From: Methylomonas aurea | GTDB taxonomy: Bacteria; Pseudomonadota; Gammaproteobacteria; Methylococcales; Methylomonadaceae | DNA length: 64,000 nt | Reading direction: 5' to 3' | Assembly (NCBI RefSeq): GCF_024505045.1 | Contig: NZ_JANIBM010000021.1 | Coordinates: forward strand, 1-64,000 | Part shown: positions 25,018 to 34,789 of the stretch, piece after piece | Layout of the letters: each line of letters opens with the position of its first letter | Position numbering within the stretch: position 1 is the stretch's first letter | The notes under the pieces: model-generated | The model's input: the letters and a program-made list of their open reading frames with translations, nothing else | Databases searched by the model: none | Told to the model about the DNA's origin: nothing | Translations under genes and position numbers: made by a program

Positions 25018-28011
25018 ATGCAACTAAAGCTAACCGGATGGACACCAAATCGTGTATTTTTCTTGCAGTGCATGAAAGCCAATCTCACACCCACCCCCCT
25101 GCCATGCTACCAACTAAGCCTTTGGGCACAACGGTTTGCTAAGGATCGCCAGTTTCGCGCCTTTGCCCTGGAGCCGGAAACGTTGGTACTAACTGACAAA
25201 CGCCAAAGGAAACACAAGCTCCCCATATTGAGTATTCAGCCAACTGTCGGCTTCGAATCGGGTTGGTTTTGGGATACTTTGTTGTTTACGCAAATAAATG
25301 GCCAAGTCTTGCGTTTTGGTGGCGTCGACAAAGCACAATCGGCGTTGTTGCAGTTGGCGATGAAACGCCAGATCAATCAACATATCCAGCGTTTCTATCA
25401 GCAGCTTGCCCCTGCCCTAATCCAAGCCGCCCAAGAAGCCAGACTGATATTTTCCCGCAACCGTTATATTCGCCGTGCCACAGCCGAACTGTGGTTCGGC
25501 AAACATTTGTGGTTGGCGGCAGGACTGCAACGGCAAGATTATCGGCAGTATTTGCCGGCCGAGCTTCTTCAAGAATATCTCGCTATTCGTCCTCTGCTGG
25601 ACGACACGCACCGGCAGGTCGTTAGGCTCAATCAAGCCTTTGTCGATCAACAAGCCCAGCTGTTCCGGGATTTTTTCGATCAGGTCGAAACCAATCCGCT
25701 GACCGACGCGCAACGCAAGGCTTGCATCATCGACGAGCAGCACAACCTGGTGCTGGCCGGCGCGGGGACCGGTAAGACCAGTACCATGATCGGCCGCGCC
25801 GGTTATTTGATCAAAGCCGGTCTGGCAAACCCCGAACAGATTTTGATGCTGGCCTATGCCCGCAAAGCGGCGGAAGAGATGGACGAACGTATCCGCTCGA
25901 AATTAGGGATTCAAAATCTGACCGTGAAAACCTTTCATAGCCTGGGTTTAGACATCATCAGCCAGGTTGATGGTGTCAGGCCGGCCATCGACAAAATGGC
26001 GGAAGATGAAACCCAGCGGGCTGCGTTTGTCGATAGCCAAATTCAAAGCCTGCTGCAAGATGAACGCTATCGCTCGCGTTTGCTGACCTATTTCCTACGC
26101 TTTGCCCATCCCTATAAAAGCCAATTCAATTTCAAGAGTTTAGACGCTTACAACGCCTACATCCTGGAAAACGATATTCGTACGCTGCAAGGCGAGCTGG
26201 TCAAAAGCTACGAGGAATGCGAGATCGCCAATTTCTTGTATCGACAAGGCATAGCCTATCAATACGAGGCCAATTACCAGGTCAATACCTCCGGCCCGGA
26301 CTACCGCGTCTACCAACCGGACTTCTTTCTGCCGACTTACGGCATCTATATCGAACACTTTGCTGTAAACGAACACAACCAAACGCCGCCGTTTATCGAT
26401 CAAGAACGCTACCTGGCCGGCATGGAATGGAAACGGGGGCTACACGCAAAATATCAAACCCCGCTGATCGAAACCTACAGCTACCTGAAACAACAAGGGC
26501 GACTGACCGAGGTACTCAGCGAAAAGTTACAAGCGGCCGGTGTTCAGTTCAATCCCTTGCCGCAAAACGAGTTACTGACCCAACTGAATGAGTTAGGCCG
26601 GGTATCGGAATTCAGCAAACTGATGGCGCAAATCCTCAGCCTGTTCAAAGCCGCTTACCTCAGTATCAAGCAATTGGTCGAAAAAGCCGACAAGCATGAA
26701 GACCAGGAACGCATGCGCGCCGCCGCGTATTTATTCGAACCGATCTACCAAGCCTACCAGCAACGGCTGCGCGACAACGCCACCCTCGATTTTGACGACA
26801 TGATTGGCCGGGCCATTGAATACGTCGAATCCGGGCGTTTTTCATCGCCGTACCTCTATTTGCTGGTGGACGAGTTTCAGGATATTTCCGCCAGCCGGGC
26901 ACGCTTGTTAAAAGCGTTGATGGCGCAGCAAGCCGAAGCCAGCTTATTCGGCGTTGGCGACGACTGGCAATCCATCTACCGCTTTACCGGCAGCGATGTC
27001 GCATTGACCAAAGACTTTCCAGCCCACTTTGGCGACACGGCAACCAGCGTGCTGGATCAAACCTTTCGCTTCAATAACAAGATCGGTGACGTAGCGTCAC
27101 GTTTCGTCACCCAAAATCCCAGCCAGATCGACAAACAGATTCGTAGCCTGCGGCTGGTCGACCGGCCAGCCGTATCCCTCATCAAAACCGATCAGGATTT
27201 GACCGGCATCCATGCGGCACTCGATGCCATCGCCGGCAAGGCCAAGCCATCCGCCAGTGTGTTGCTATTAGCCCGCTTCAATTTCAAACGGCCCGATGTC
27301 GCCGTCTTAAAGCGCCGCTATACCCAGCTGTCGCTGCAATTCATGACGGTACACGCCGCCAAAGGCAAAGAAGCCGATTACGTGATCGTGTTTGGCCTGG
27401 AAAAGGGCGCACACGGCTTTCCGTCGGAAAAAGCTACCCACCCCTTGCTGGAATTATTGCTGCCTCAAGCCGAGGCCTTTGCGCATGCCGAAGAACGCCG
27501 CCTGTTTTACGTGGCGCTGACGCGTGCGCGGCATCATGTGTATTTAGTCACCAACGGTCTTAACCCGTCGCCATTCGTCAGGGAATTGGTCGACGGCGAC
27601 TATGCCGTCAGCGTCGACGAATTTAGCGGGCCCGGCTTTCAAGAGCGGATCGCCGACATTCCCTGTCCCGCCTGCAAAACCGGCTGGATGGTACCCAGAG
27701 ATAGCCAGTACGGCAGTTTCTTTGGCTGCAATCAATACCCACTGTGCAATCACACCGAGCGGGCTTGTCAATGGTGCGGCGGCGGCTTGAAAATCCAAGG
27801 CCGCTTTCGCGTGTGTGAAAATCGCCGTTGCGACTTTGTCGAACCGATCTGCCCGCGTTGCCAAGGCACCCTGGTGTTGCGTAAAGGCCCGCACGGCCAA
27901 TTCTGGGGCTGCTCGCATTACCGTAAAAACGCAGCGTTTTCCTGTTCACACACCGAGCAATTTATCGATCTACAGGCGGCCAAGGTCAAATCAACAGTCA
28001 ACGGCGCCTAA
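25018..28011 (+). CDS. HelD-like UvrD/Rep helicase with inserted nuclease-like domain and zinc ribbons
   Basis: I took the ATG at 25018 (997 residues) because the terminator overlaps any earlier start. An N-terminal region like that of E. coli helicase IV is followed by Walker A LAGAGTGKTS near 250, ARKAAEEMDERIRSKL, VDEFQD near 618, GVGDDWQSIYRFTGSD, MTVHAAKGKEADYVIVFGLE and YVALTRARH. Between the helicase halves (about 400-500) is a segment YQPDFFLPTYGIYIEHF...EWKRGLHAKY that fits a PD-(D/E)XK fold. The C-terminal 110 residues hold three Cys4 modules of the topoisomerase zinc-ribbon kind (CPACKTG...C, CQWCGGG...C, CPRCQGT...C). It may be repair or defence related. Confidence 0.85.
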   Translation: MQLKLTGWTPNRVFFLQCMKANLTPTPLPCYQLSLWAQRFAKDRQFRAFALEPETLVLTDKRQRKHKLPILSIQPTVGFESGWFWDTLLFTQINGQVLRFGGVDKAQSALLQLAMKRQINQHIQRFYQQLAPALIQAAQEARLIFSRNRYIRRATAELWFGKHLWLAAGLQRQDYRQYLPAELLQEYLAIRPLLDDTHRQVVRLNQAFVDQQAQLFRDFFDQVETNPLTDAQRKACIIDEQHNLVLAGAGTGKTSTMIGRAGYLIKAGLANPEQILMLAYARKAAEEMDERIRSKLGIQNLTVKTFHSLGLDIISQVDGVRPAIDKMAEDETQRAAFVDSQIQSLLQDERYRSRLLTYFLRFAHPYKSQFNFKSLDAYNAYILENDIRTLQGELVKSYEECEIANFLYRQGIAYQYEANYQVNTSGPDYRVYQPDFFLPTYGIYIEHFAVNEHNQTPPFIDQERYLAGMEWKRGLHAKYQTPLIETYSYLKQQGRLTEVLSEKLQAAGVQFNPLPQNELLTQLNELGRVSEFSKLMAQILSLFKAAYLSIKQLVEKADKHEDQERMRAAAYLFEPIYQAYQQRLRDNATLDFDDMIGRAIEYVESGRFSSPYLYLLVDEFQDISASRARLLKALMAQQAEASLFGVGDDWQSIYRFTGSDVALTKDFPAHFGDTATSVLDQTFRFNNKIGDVASRFVTQNPSQIDKQIRSLRLVDRPAVSLIKTDQDLTGIHAALDAIAGKAKPSASVLLLARFNFKRPDVAVLKRRYTQLSLQFMTVHAAKGKEADYVIVFGLEKGAHGFPSEKATHPLLELLLPQAEAFAHAEERRLFYVALTRARHHVYLVTNGLNPSPFVRELVDGDYAVSVDEFSGPGFQERIADIPCPACKTGWMVPRDSQYGSFFGCNQYPLCNHTERACQWCGGGLKIQGRFRVCENRRCDFVEPICPRCQGTLVLRKGPHGQFWGCSHYRKNAAFSCSHTEQFIDLQAAKVKSTVNGA

Positions 28012-28066
28012 GAGCCGTTTAGGTTATAGTCTAAATTCGGTCGAAAATAACTAGAGAAATACAATT

Positions 28067-28249
28067 ATGAGCTCTGATTACGCCTCGCTAATCCCACCTA
28101 CAGCCCTTGCTCTATCAATGAGGTCCGTTCCTTTTCCTTTTGGCGCCAACATGCGTTTACGCCAAATGCCTATTGGTGAGGCCGTGAACGAAGCGGTAAC
28201 AGAAAGCATAGCGACCGGGAATTTCCTTTCATTGCATTTACTTACGTAG
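28067..28249 (+). CDS. Possible 60-residue protein, weak support
   Basis: A frame of 60 residues (MSSDYASLIPPTALALSMRS...) lies between the helicase and YobI genes. Only a poor AGAGAAA precedes the ATG and I recognise no family. The rest of the gap 28012-28386 is AT-rich and shows nothing else I can name. Confidence 0.2.
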   Translation: MSSDYASLIPPTALALSMRSVPFPFGANMRLRQMPIGEAVNEAVTESIATGNFLSLHLLT

Positions 28250-28386
28250 ATCAAGCAATCGATGACATACGTTTGAAAAAAATCCAGCGCAACCTATGGA
28301 TATTCTGCAGTATTGTGGAGGATTGATATGTTGGCGGAGATGCTTTTGATAATTACCGCTGTCGAAAGGCTATAAAAAATTGTGTT

Positions 28387-31300
28387 ATGGATAAAAAAAT
28401 GGATTTAAAAGCATTCGGCTATAAATTGATCAACGCTTTCAAAGGCGGAGTTGATGACAGTGAACGCAGTAGTTTTACCGATTTAGCGCCTAGTGATAAA
28501 GCTGATAAGGATGGAACATATTCAAAAGCAATAACATTTGCACTCGAAAACTCTCGAGTGAAAAATATTGCTCTTACAGGGCCATATGGATCAGGTAAAA
28601 GTAGCATTATCAGAACATACGAGAAAAATAATAAAAAATACAGATTCATGAATGTATCACTAGCATCTTTCAAGGAAGATGACAATGGCAATGTCGATAT
28701 TTCATTAATTGAAAGAAGCATACTTCAGCAAATGCTTTATGGGGCAGATGCTAACAAATTACCATATTCTAGATTTAAAAGGATAACCACCCCTCGTCAT
28801 CCAATAATAAAATCTCTGGCTTTTGTATTTTGGATCATAGTTATTTTATATTTTTACCTACATAGAAACCAACTTCACGAATTTGAGTACAATACTTTAA
28901 GTTGGTATGTTTGGTGTTTCGCTTTTGCATACACATTATCCATACCTGCATTGATAATTTCTGATATTTATAAAGCAACTTTTGGTATTTCAATAAAGAA
29001 AGTTTCTCTAAAAAATGCAGAATTTGAAACTGCAGAAAGTTCTGATAATTCTATTTTGAATCGCCATGTTGATGAAATTATATATTTTTTCGAGCAGACA
29101 AAATATGATGTTGTCGTAATTGAGGATTTAGACAGATTTGGAAATCCTGATATTTTTGTAAAACTTCGAGAAATAAATAAGCTTATAAATGACAATCAAA
29201 ATGCACGCGAAATAAAGTTTTTATATGCATTAAAGGATGACATGTTCGCTCATAAAAATCGGGCAAAGTTTTTTGATTTCATTATTCCTGTGGTTCCAAT
29301 TATCAACAGTTCGAATTCACTGGATAAGATGCAGGAGCGTTTAAAAAAACATGATTTCGCAAAAAATATTGATACACAGTTTCTGCGCGAAGTTTCCCTT
29401 TATGTAGATGACCTGAGACTTATTCATAATATATTTAATGAATTTGAAATCTACTACGAGCTCCTAAAAAGTGTTAATTTAGATGTAAAAAAACTTCTCG
29501 CCATGATGATTTACAAAAATGTATATCCAAATGATTTTGAAAGTTTGCATCATGGAAAAGGAGTTCTTTTTGATGTTTGTAATAAGAGAGATGAGTATTT
29601 AACAAATATTGAAGACAAACTAAAAGATAAGATTGCAAACTTGGAGAGTGGTTTAGACAAATTAAATTCAGAAAAGTTAAGAAGCATTCGTGATCTTATA
29701 GCCTCTTATGTTGGTTATATAGTAGTGCATGCCAACCAATCTGTAATGGGAATTGTGGTAAATAACCAGAATATACAGTTTTCTCAGCTTACAACTTTTG
29801 AACAATTCAAGCCTCTTATTACTGAACAAAATATACAGTTATGGGGGCAAAACAACCATATATACAATCAAGGCAGATTCCCCACGAATAAATCATTCGA
29901 ACAATTTGAGGCAGCTATCAACCCAGGAGAGAAGTTTTTAAGTAGAAAGGAAAATATAGAAAATAACTTAGAATTAAAGAAAATCCAGATTGAACAAGAA
30001 ATCAGATCGCTAGAAAAAGAGATTTCTGATCTTTCTTTAAAACAGCTTTCGCAACTATTGCAGAGTGGCAATATCGAAATTAATGAATCCAATCTTGAGT
30101 ACGGCGTAACAGGTGGTCGTCTACTCACATATTTAGTTAAAAATGGATATATAGATGAAAACTATTATTTATATATTTCTAATTTTCATGAAGGTAGATT
30201 AAGCAAAAATGATCGAGATTATTTGCTAACTATTCGTAATTTTAATTATCCAGCGCCGGACCAGAAGATTGACACCCCTAAAGAGGTTTGCGCTAATATG
30301 AGAGAGGAAGACTTTAGTCGTGGATACGTATTAAATATTGATCTAATTGATTATTTTATTGAGTTTCATGATTTATGCTCTAAATACCTTGACTCTGCAC
30401 TTGATTACATGTCAATGAATTTTGAGTTGTGTGAAGAGTTTTTTATAGCATATTTTAATAAGGGTAGATATGTTGATGATCTTATTCGTCACTTAAGTAA
30501 AAAATGGCCTGATCTAGCGTCGGCAGCCATTTCTTCAAAACATTCAGCTGAAATAATTTCATATATTATTAGGTTCGTTGATTCAAAATACATAAGCAAT
30601 AATATGAACAGCGATAATATTCTTGGTGATTATCTGTCTGAACATGGCTATCTTGTTCTTGCCTCTGATCTTCAGTTACCTGATAAATATGATGTTCTCA
30701 AAAAGTTAAGTGTACGTTTCCATAATTTAAGTTCACTGGTAAATAATAGTTCTGTTATTGAGTTCTGTCATAATGAAAGCCTGTATGAGATTACGATTGA
30801 TAACGTAAACTTTGTTCTCAAAAAGTTCGCCGATCCAAGTATTAAATCTACTATAAACCCTGAAACAGAAAATTACACATCTATTAAAAAAGCCGGCAGC
30901 GATAGATTGAAGGAATATATCGAAAAAAATATATTGACCTACATTAATAATATTTTTCTTACACTTCCGAGCAACTGCGATGAGAGCGAAGCCTCAATAA
31001 AAACACTTATCAATAATAATTCAATCTATGATGAGCTCAAGAAAAGCATTATTTCGAAACAAAAACTTGTGTTTGACACCTTCGATGGCTTACCTGAATC
31101 TATATGGTCTCACGCCTTCTTAGAAGAAAAAGTCACTATTTCGTGGAATAATATTTCAACCTATCTGAAATGTGATGGATGTGATATAAATGTCCTTAAT
31201 GAATTGTTGGGACGAGAACGTATTGTTAAAAACCTTTCAAGCATTGATATATCAAAAGAAGTTTTAAGCGAGGAAGATAGTAAATTACTATCTCGGTTTT

Positions 31301-32001
31301 TAATTAACAACAATGACATCAATGACTCTGATTATTGTAAGCTGATAACTTGCATTCCATGGGTTTACTCAAACTTTCCTGACAGCATTTCAGAAACCAA
31401 ATACAAGCACTTAGTCAATGCCAAAAGAGTGAAACTTACTGATAAGTCATTTGGTTCCATCGGTGATAATATTCAGATTTTAGCTCTATTGATTAGTAGA
31501 AACATTGATATTTATCTGAAAGAAAAGGGAAAATATCCATTAAATGATGAGACTCGGCAGTTACTGCTATTAAGTGAAATCAGCGAAGAAAGTAAGCTTA
31601 ATATTTCTTACGACATTGCACCAAAAAGCGTGGAGAATAATCGAGCTTTGTCACAATTAATATCCAATGTGCTTGTATCAAATGAAGTGGATTATTCAAG
31701 ATTTGATGATGCCGTTCTATCTTCAGCCATCATTAATTCTCAATCAACTTCAGATGCAATTAAAATTCTTGTCAAATGTATAACTAATTGGAATGAAGAA
31801 CAAGCTTTCAAAGTTATTCAATATCTTCCAGAGCCGTTTTGTGAAATACCTGCATATGGAAAGCGGCCTAAGCTTGAGCTAAATACTGAAAATTTGGATT
31901 TTGCTAATATTTTAGATAGAAAAGGGTTTATTTCTTCATTTAAAGAGAAATCTGACCATATAGCTATAAATACTTTTAAGTCAAGTGATCATTCTGAATA
32001 A
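28387..32001 (+). CDS. YobI-type membrane-associated P-loop NTPase
   Basis: The 1204-residue protein resembles the YobI family, related to KAP NTPases: Walker A GPYGSGKS at 65-72, ISLIERSILQQMLYG, two membrane segments at about 138-157 (IIKSLAFVFWIIVILYFYL) and 174-192, then Walker B VVVIEDLDRFG near 241-251 and FLYALKDDMF. The long C-terminal half (about 400-1204) is helical with no domain I can name and may sense or bind a target. The gene is visibly more AT-rich than its neighbours, with many AAA, ATT and AAT codons, a sign of transfer. Large NTPases of this kind sit in defence islands. It appears monocistronic. Confidence 0.75.
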   Translation: MDKKMDLKAFGYKLINAFKGGVDDSERSSFTDLAPSDKADKDGTYSKAITFALENSRVKNIALTGPYGSGKSSIIRTYEKNNKKYRFMNVSLASFKEDDNGNVDISLIERSILQQMLYGADANKLPYSRFKRITTPRHPIIKSLAFVFWIIVILYFYLHRNQLHEFEYNTLSWYVWCFAFAYTLSIPALIISDIYKATFGISIKKVSLKNAEFETAESSDNSILNRHVDEIIYFFEQTKYDVVVIEDLDRFGNPDIFVKLREINKLINDNQNAREIKFLYALKDDMFAHKNRAKFFDFIIPVVPIINSSNSLDKMQERLKKHDFAKNIDTQFLREVSLYVDDLRLIHNIFNEFEIYYELLKSVNLDVKKLLAMMIYKNVYPNDFESLHHGKGVLFDVCNKRDEYLTNIEDKLKDKIANLESGLDKLNSEKLRSIRDLIASYVGYIVVHANQSVMGIVVNNQNIQFSQLTTFEQFKPLITEQNIQLWGQNNHIYNQGRFPTNKSFEQFEAAINPGEKFLSRKENIENNLELKKIQIEQEIRSLEKEISDLSLKQLSQLLQSGNIEINESNLEYGVTGGRLLTYLVKNGYIDENYYLYISNFHEGRLSKNDRDYLLTIRNFNYPAPDQKIDTPKEVCANMREEDFSRGYVLNIDLIDYFIEFHDLCSKYLDSALDYMSMNFELCEEFFIAYFNKGRYVDDLIRHLSKKWPDLASAAISSKHSAEIISYIIRFVDSKYISNNMNSDNILGDYLSEHGYLVLASDLQLPDKYDVLKKLSVRFHNLSSLVNNSSVIEFCHNESLYEITIDNVNFVLKKFADPSIKSTINPETENYTSIKKAGSDRLKEYIEKNILTYINNIFLTLPSNCDESEASIKTLINNNSIYDELKKSIISKQKLVFDTFDGLPESIWSHAFLEEKVTISWNNISTYLKCDGCDINVLNELLGRERIVKNLSSIDISKEVLSEEDSKLLSRFLINNNDINDSDYCKLITCIPWVYSNFPDSISETKYKHLVNAKRVKLTDKSFGSIGDNIQILALLISRNIDIYLKEKGKYPLNDETRQLLLLSEISEESKLNISYDIAPKSVENNRALSQLISNVLVSNEVDYSRFDDAVLSSAIINSQSTSDAIKILVKCITNWNEEQAFKVIQYLPEPFCEIPAYGKRPKLELNTENLDFANILDRKGFISSFKEKSDHIAINTFKSSDHSE

Positions 32002-32065
32002 AATAGCTTTGAAATATTAGATAGATGGTCTTTGTGTGCCTGGTTTTTTATAAATTTTTTTCCAT

Positions 32066-32113
32066 CGTTCCCACGCTCCGCGTGGGAACGCAGCCCCGGA
32101 CGCTCCAGCGTCC
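32066..32113. repeat. REP palindromes left of the RAYT gene
   Basis: CGTTCCCACG...CGTGGGAACG (32066-32090) and GGACGCTCCAGCGTCC (32098-32113) are two adjacent hairpins just past the stop of the RAYT gene. Matching sequences lie on its other side. Confidence 0.85.
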
Positions 32114-32114
32114 A

Positions 32115-32597
32115 TCACCAAACATCTATCGCCATCAACCCCGCCAAGCCTTCATAGTTGGCGGCACTGGAATAACGCCAATGCTGCGCTAAGTTCACAT
32201 AACCGCGTTTAACCGGGTTAGCGTGGATGTAGTCCAGCTTCTGCCGCATCATCGCTTCGTTCAAAATCATTTCGGCGTGTACGCCTTCCTGCCAGAACTG
32301 GTAGTCGCGGTCCTGTTTATGCGCGGCTTTGGCAAAATGCAGGCGTTGCAGCAGGCGTTCGGCTTTTTGCTGCTGCAGGAGGTCGATGATCCGGCGTGCG
32401 GTGTAGGATTTGAAGCTAGCGACGCATTGGTCCAATTCCGGCGCCTGGGCGATGAAATGCAGGTGATTTTCCAGAATTACGTAACCGTAGAGTTTTAACC
32501 CTGTGTGTTGGCGTTGGTATTGCCAACTGTCGAGGACGATTTGCACGGTTTCCGGGCGGGTAAACACGGCCAGCCATTCGACGACGGTGCAGGTCAT
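32115..32597 (-). CDS. REP-associated tyrosine transposase (RAYT), start degraded
   Basis: The 160 residues have the Y1 HUH fold: LENHLHFIAQ (HxH) and LDYIHANPVKRGYV with the catalytic tyrosine. The frame stays open for about 24 codons upstream of the ATG and encodes GRSRYVITEADKPHF, which looks like genuine RAYT N-terminus, but no normal start codon is present there. The gene is therefore N-terminally damaged or uses an unusual start. It is flanked by REP palindromes at 32066-32113 and 32663-32710, its likely substrates. Confidence 0.8.
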   Translation of the reverse strand: MTCTVVEWLAVFTRPETVQIVLDSWQYQRQHTGLKLYGYVILENHLHFIAQAPELDQCVASFKSYTARRIIDLLQQQKAERLLQRLHFAKAAHKQDRDYQFWQEGVHAEMILNEAMMRQKLDYIHANPVKRGYVNLAQHWRYSSAANYEGLAGLMAIDVW

Positions 32598-32662
32598 GAA
32601 ATGGGGTTTGTCGGCTTCGGTGATGACGTAGCGGCTTCTGCCCGTGTTTGCCTTGTTCAGCA

Positions 32663-32710
32663 GGACGCCGGAGCGTCAGAGGCAGCGTTCCTACGCAGAG
32701 CGTGGGAACG
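32663..32710. repeat. REP palindromes right of the RAYT gene
   Basis: GGACGCCGGAGCGTC (32663-32677) and CGTTCCTACG...CGTGGGAACG (32686-32710) mirror the left pair in inverted order, so the RAYT gene sits inside an inverted REP pair. Confidence 0.8.
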
Positions 32711-32805
32711 ATGATTAATCCGGGTTCGCCCGGCTAAGCGGCAGCGGATTGCGCGCAAATTAACACAATTGTTTAGCCAAGACGCGGATAAGCTAATCGC
32801 CCCCA

Positions 32806-33681
32806 TCAAAACCCAACTTTAAACTTTTCCAGCAACAGATTTACTTCCGGATTTGTAGTCGCCGAGTCCTGGTAAACCGCAAAAATCGTGCGCCGAATTT
32901 CCGGATCGGATAAATACCGGGTTTTGAGCTTATCGCCCCGCTTCGGCACACTGTATTCCGGCATCAACGCCACGCCTATCCCGGCCCGCACCATACTCAA
33001 TATCCATTCCTCGCTGTTGCTTCTATAAGCCGCATAGAGATTGATCTGCCGGCCCAGGCAAACGCCGCGCAAGGTTTCGCGTAATTCGCAGTTTAGGCGA
33101 TCCAGATAAGGCTCGGATTGGATGGTCGCCAAATCGATGACCGATAATTGATTGAAGCGATGCTTGTCGTTAAAAACCACTACATAACGCTCTTCGTAAA
33201 GCTTTAAGGACTGTAAATGCGCCGGCAGCGGCGAGGTCGGCGCACTGACCATCAAATCCAGCCTCCCCTCATCCAATTGCTGCGCCAGATTACACTCGCT
33301 ATCCACCACCAATTCCAATTCCACGTGCGGCCGTTCTTGCTGGAAGTCGGCGAAGAACGGACTCATATGCTGCGCGGCAATAGTAGCCATCACGCCTATG
33401 CGTAGCGGCACGGTGTTCAAGCGGCTGAAGCGGACAGCCTCGGCCTTGATGGTTTGCGCCTCGCGAAAGATCTGCCTCAGGGTCGGCTCCACCAAACGCC
33501 CCAGCGATGTCAAACGACAGCCGCTGCGTTCGCGGCTGAATAGCTCCCCGCCCAGTTCTTCTTCCAGTTTTTTAATTGCTTGCGTCAACGACGGCTGCGC
33601 GACATAAGCCGATTGCGCGGCCCGCGTAAATGACCCCTTATCGCATACCGCCAGGAAATAACGTATTTGTTGCATTTCCAT
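32806..33681 (-). CDS. LysR-family transcriptional regulator
   Basis: The 291-residue protein begins with the LysR winged helix (MQQIRYFLAVCDKGSFTRAAQSAYVAQPSLTQAIKKLEEELGGELF, residues 3-48), followed by the periplasmic-binding-like effector domain (PLRIGVMATIAAQHMSPFF through IGVALMPEYSVP). It is divergent from the EthD gene, the usual layout for a LysR regulator and its target. The inducer is unknown. Confidence 0.92.
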   Translation of the reverse strand: MEMQQIRYFLAVCDKGSFTRAAQSAYVAQPSLTQAIKKLEEELGGELFSRERSGCRLTSLGRLVEPTLRQIFREAQTIKAEAVRFSRLNTVPLRIGVMATIAAQHMSPFFADFQQERPHVELELVVDSECNLAQQLDEGRLDLMVSAPTSPLPAHLQSLKLYEERYVVVFNDKHRFNQLSVIDLATIQSEPYLDRLNCELRETLRGVCLGRQINLYAAYRSNSEEWILSMVRAGIGVALMPEYSVPKRGDKLKTRYLSDPEIRRTIFAVYQDSATTNPEVNLLLEKFKVGF

Positions 33682-33695
33682 ATTCGCCCCATTTG

Positions 33696-33712
33696 AATAG
33701 GAAAAACCTATT
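33696..33712. promoter_or_regulatory. LysR-box candidate between lysR and ethD genes
   Basis: AATAGG (33696-33701) and CCTATT (33707-33712) are perfect arms around AAAAA, 14 bp upstream of the LysR start, with a related GGAAAAATAGG about 40 bp further. The spacing fits a LysR-type site controlling both directions. Confidence 0.5.
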
Positions 33713-33796
33713 GTTTCATAGAAAACCGGTATTTTACTAATTGGAAAAATAGGCGTCTCATAGCATCTCCTTTTTACAAAAACATTCGAGAAACCT

Positions 33797-34123
33797 ATGA
33801 AATCGGCAAAATTAATTGTGATGTACCCCGTACCGACCGATCTGGAAACCTTCGAACGCCGCTATGCCGAGGAACACGTGCCGATGGCCGTGGAAAAGTT
33901 GGCCGGGAAGACCCGCTTCGTCGCCTCTCTGATCAAATCCAATGCCGACCAAAGCGCCGCGCAGTTTCATCGTATCGCCGAAGTGTATTTTCCATCGATC
34001 AGCGACGTGCAAGCCTGCCTAAGCTCGCCCGGCGGCCAGGAAACGGCGGCGCATGCGGTGGAGATTTCCAGCGGCGGCACACCGACGTTTTTGATTTCCG
34101 AAGTGGAAACCTTCGATTTCTAA
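33797..34123 (+). CDS. EthD-family dimeric alpha/beta barrel protein
   Basis: The 108 residues fit the EthD fold: KLIVMYPVPTDLETFERRYAEEHVPMAVEKL at the start and AEVYFPSISDVQACLSSPGGQETAAHAVEIS. EthD-like proteins accompany oxidation or degradation of small organics, often with unknown chemistry. It is the first gene of a run of three with 34168 and 34790, opposite the LysR gene. Confidence 0.85.
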   Translation: MKSAKLIVMYPVPTDLETFERRYAEEHVPMAVEKLAGKTRFVASLIKSNADQSAAQFHRIAEVYFPSISDVQACLSSPGGQETAAHAVEISSGGTPTFLISEVETFDF

Positions 34124-34167
34124 TTGCGTTGACCAGCTTAAATTAAACGCTTTGCAGGAGGAAACCG

Positions 34168-34755
34168 ATGAACACCGGACATAACCGTTATAAAAGCCAG
34201 GGCGCAAAGATAGCCTTGAGCTTGGCGCTGGCGTGCTTGCTGTTGGGCAATGCCCATGCTCATCGCGGCGCGGCCGAAGAGGTCGATAACTGCAATACGC
34301 GAGTGGGCTTTGAACGCGTGCATCTTACGGCGTATACCCCGACATTGTCCGGCAACCGGGAATACTGCAACATCATTCCAGGCGTCGGCCCCACCAAGCT
34401 AGTGTTCGATTACGAGGGCAAAAGCCTGCGCCATGTCAGCGTCGAATTCGAGATCACCAAAGAGCCGGATGGTAGGCGGGTGTTTTATCGGGAACCACAA
34501 AAAGTCAAAACCGGCACGGCGAACCTCTCGGTGGATTTTAGTCGTTATGGCGCCGGCAATTACTTGGCGCATATTTCCATCGTTGATAAGGATAAGCGTC
34601 TGGATACCCATATTCCGTTCTCAGTCGGGCTGGAGTCGGTGCCGGGTAAAAACTATACGCCGCTGCTGATAACGATAGCCAGCCTGTCTTTGCTGGCTTA
34701 CGGCTTGTTCCGGGCCGCGTTAAAGCATACGCCCGAGCAAAATCCGGAAGCCTAA
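34168..34755 (+). CDS. Exported protein with C-terminal membrane anchor
   Basis: A signal peptide (ALSLALACLLLGNAHA, cleavage about residue 31) leads a 195-residue product. The exported part has two cysteines likely to form a disulfide (VDNCNTR and REYCN) and beta-rich sequence. A single membrane helix near 166-183 (LLITIASLSLLAYGLF) and a short polar tail follow. A strong AGGAGG precedes the ATG. I do not recognise the family. It probably works with the neighbouring exported esterase. Confidence 0.7.
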   Translation: MNTGHNRYKSQGAKIALSLALACLLLGNAHAHRGAAEEVDNCNTRVGFERVHLTAYTPTLSGNREYCNIIPGVGPTKLVFDYEGKSLRHVSVEFEITKEPDGRRVFYREPQKVKTGTANLSVDFSRYGAGNYLAHISIVDKDKRLDTHIPFSVGLESVPGKNYTPLLITIASLSLLAYGLFRAALKHTPEQNPEA

Positions 34756-34789
34756 ACCAAGCGCCGAACCCATCAAGGGAGCCATCAAA

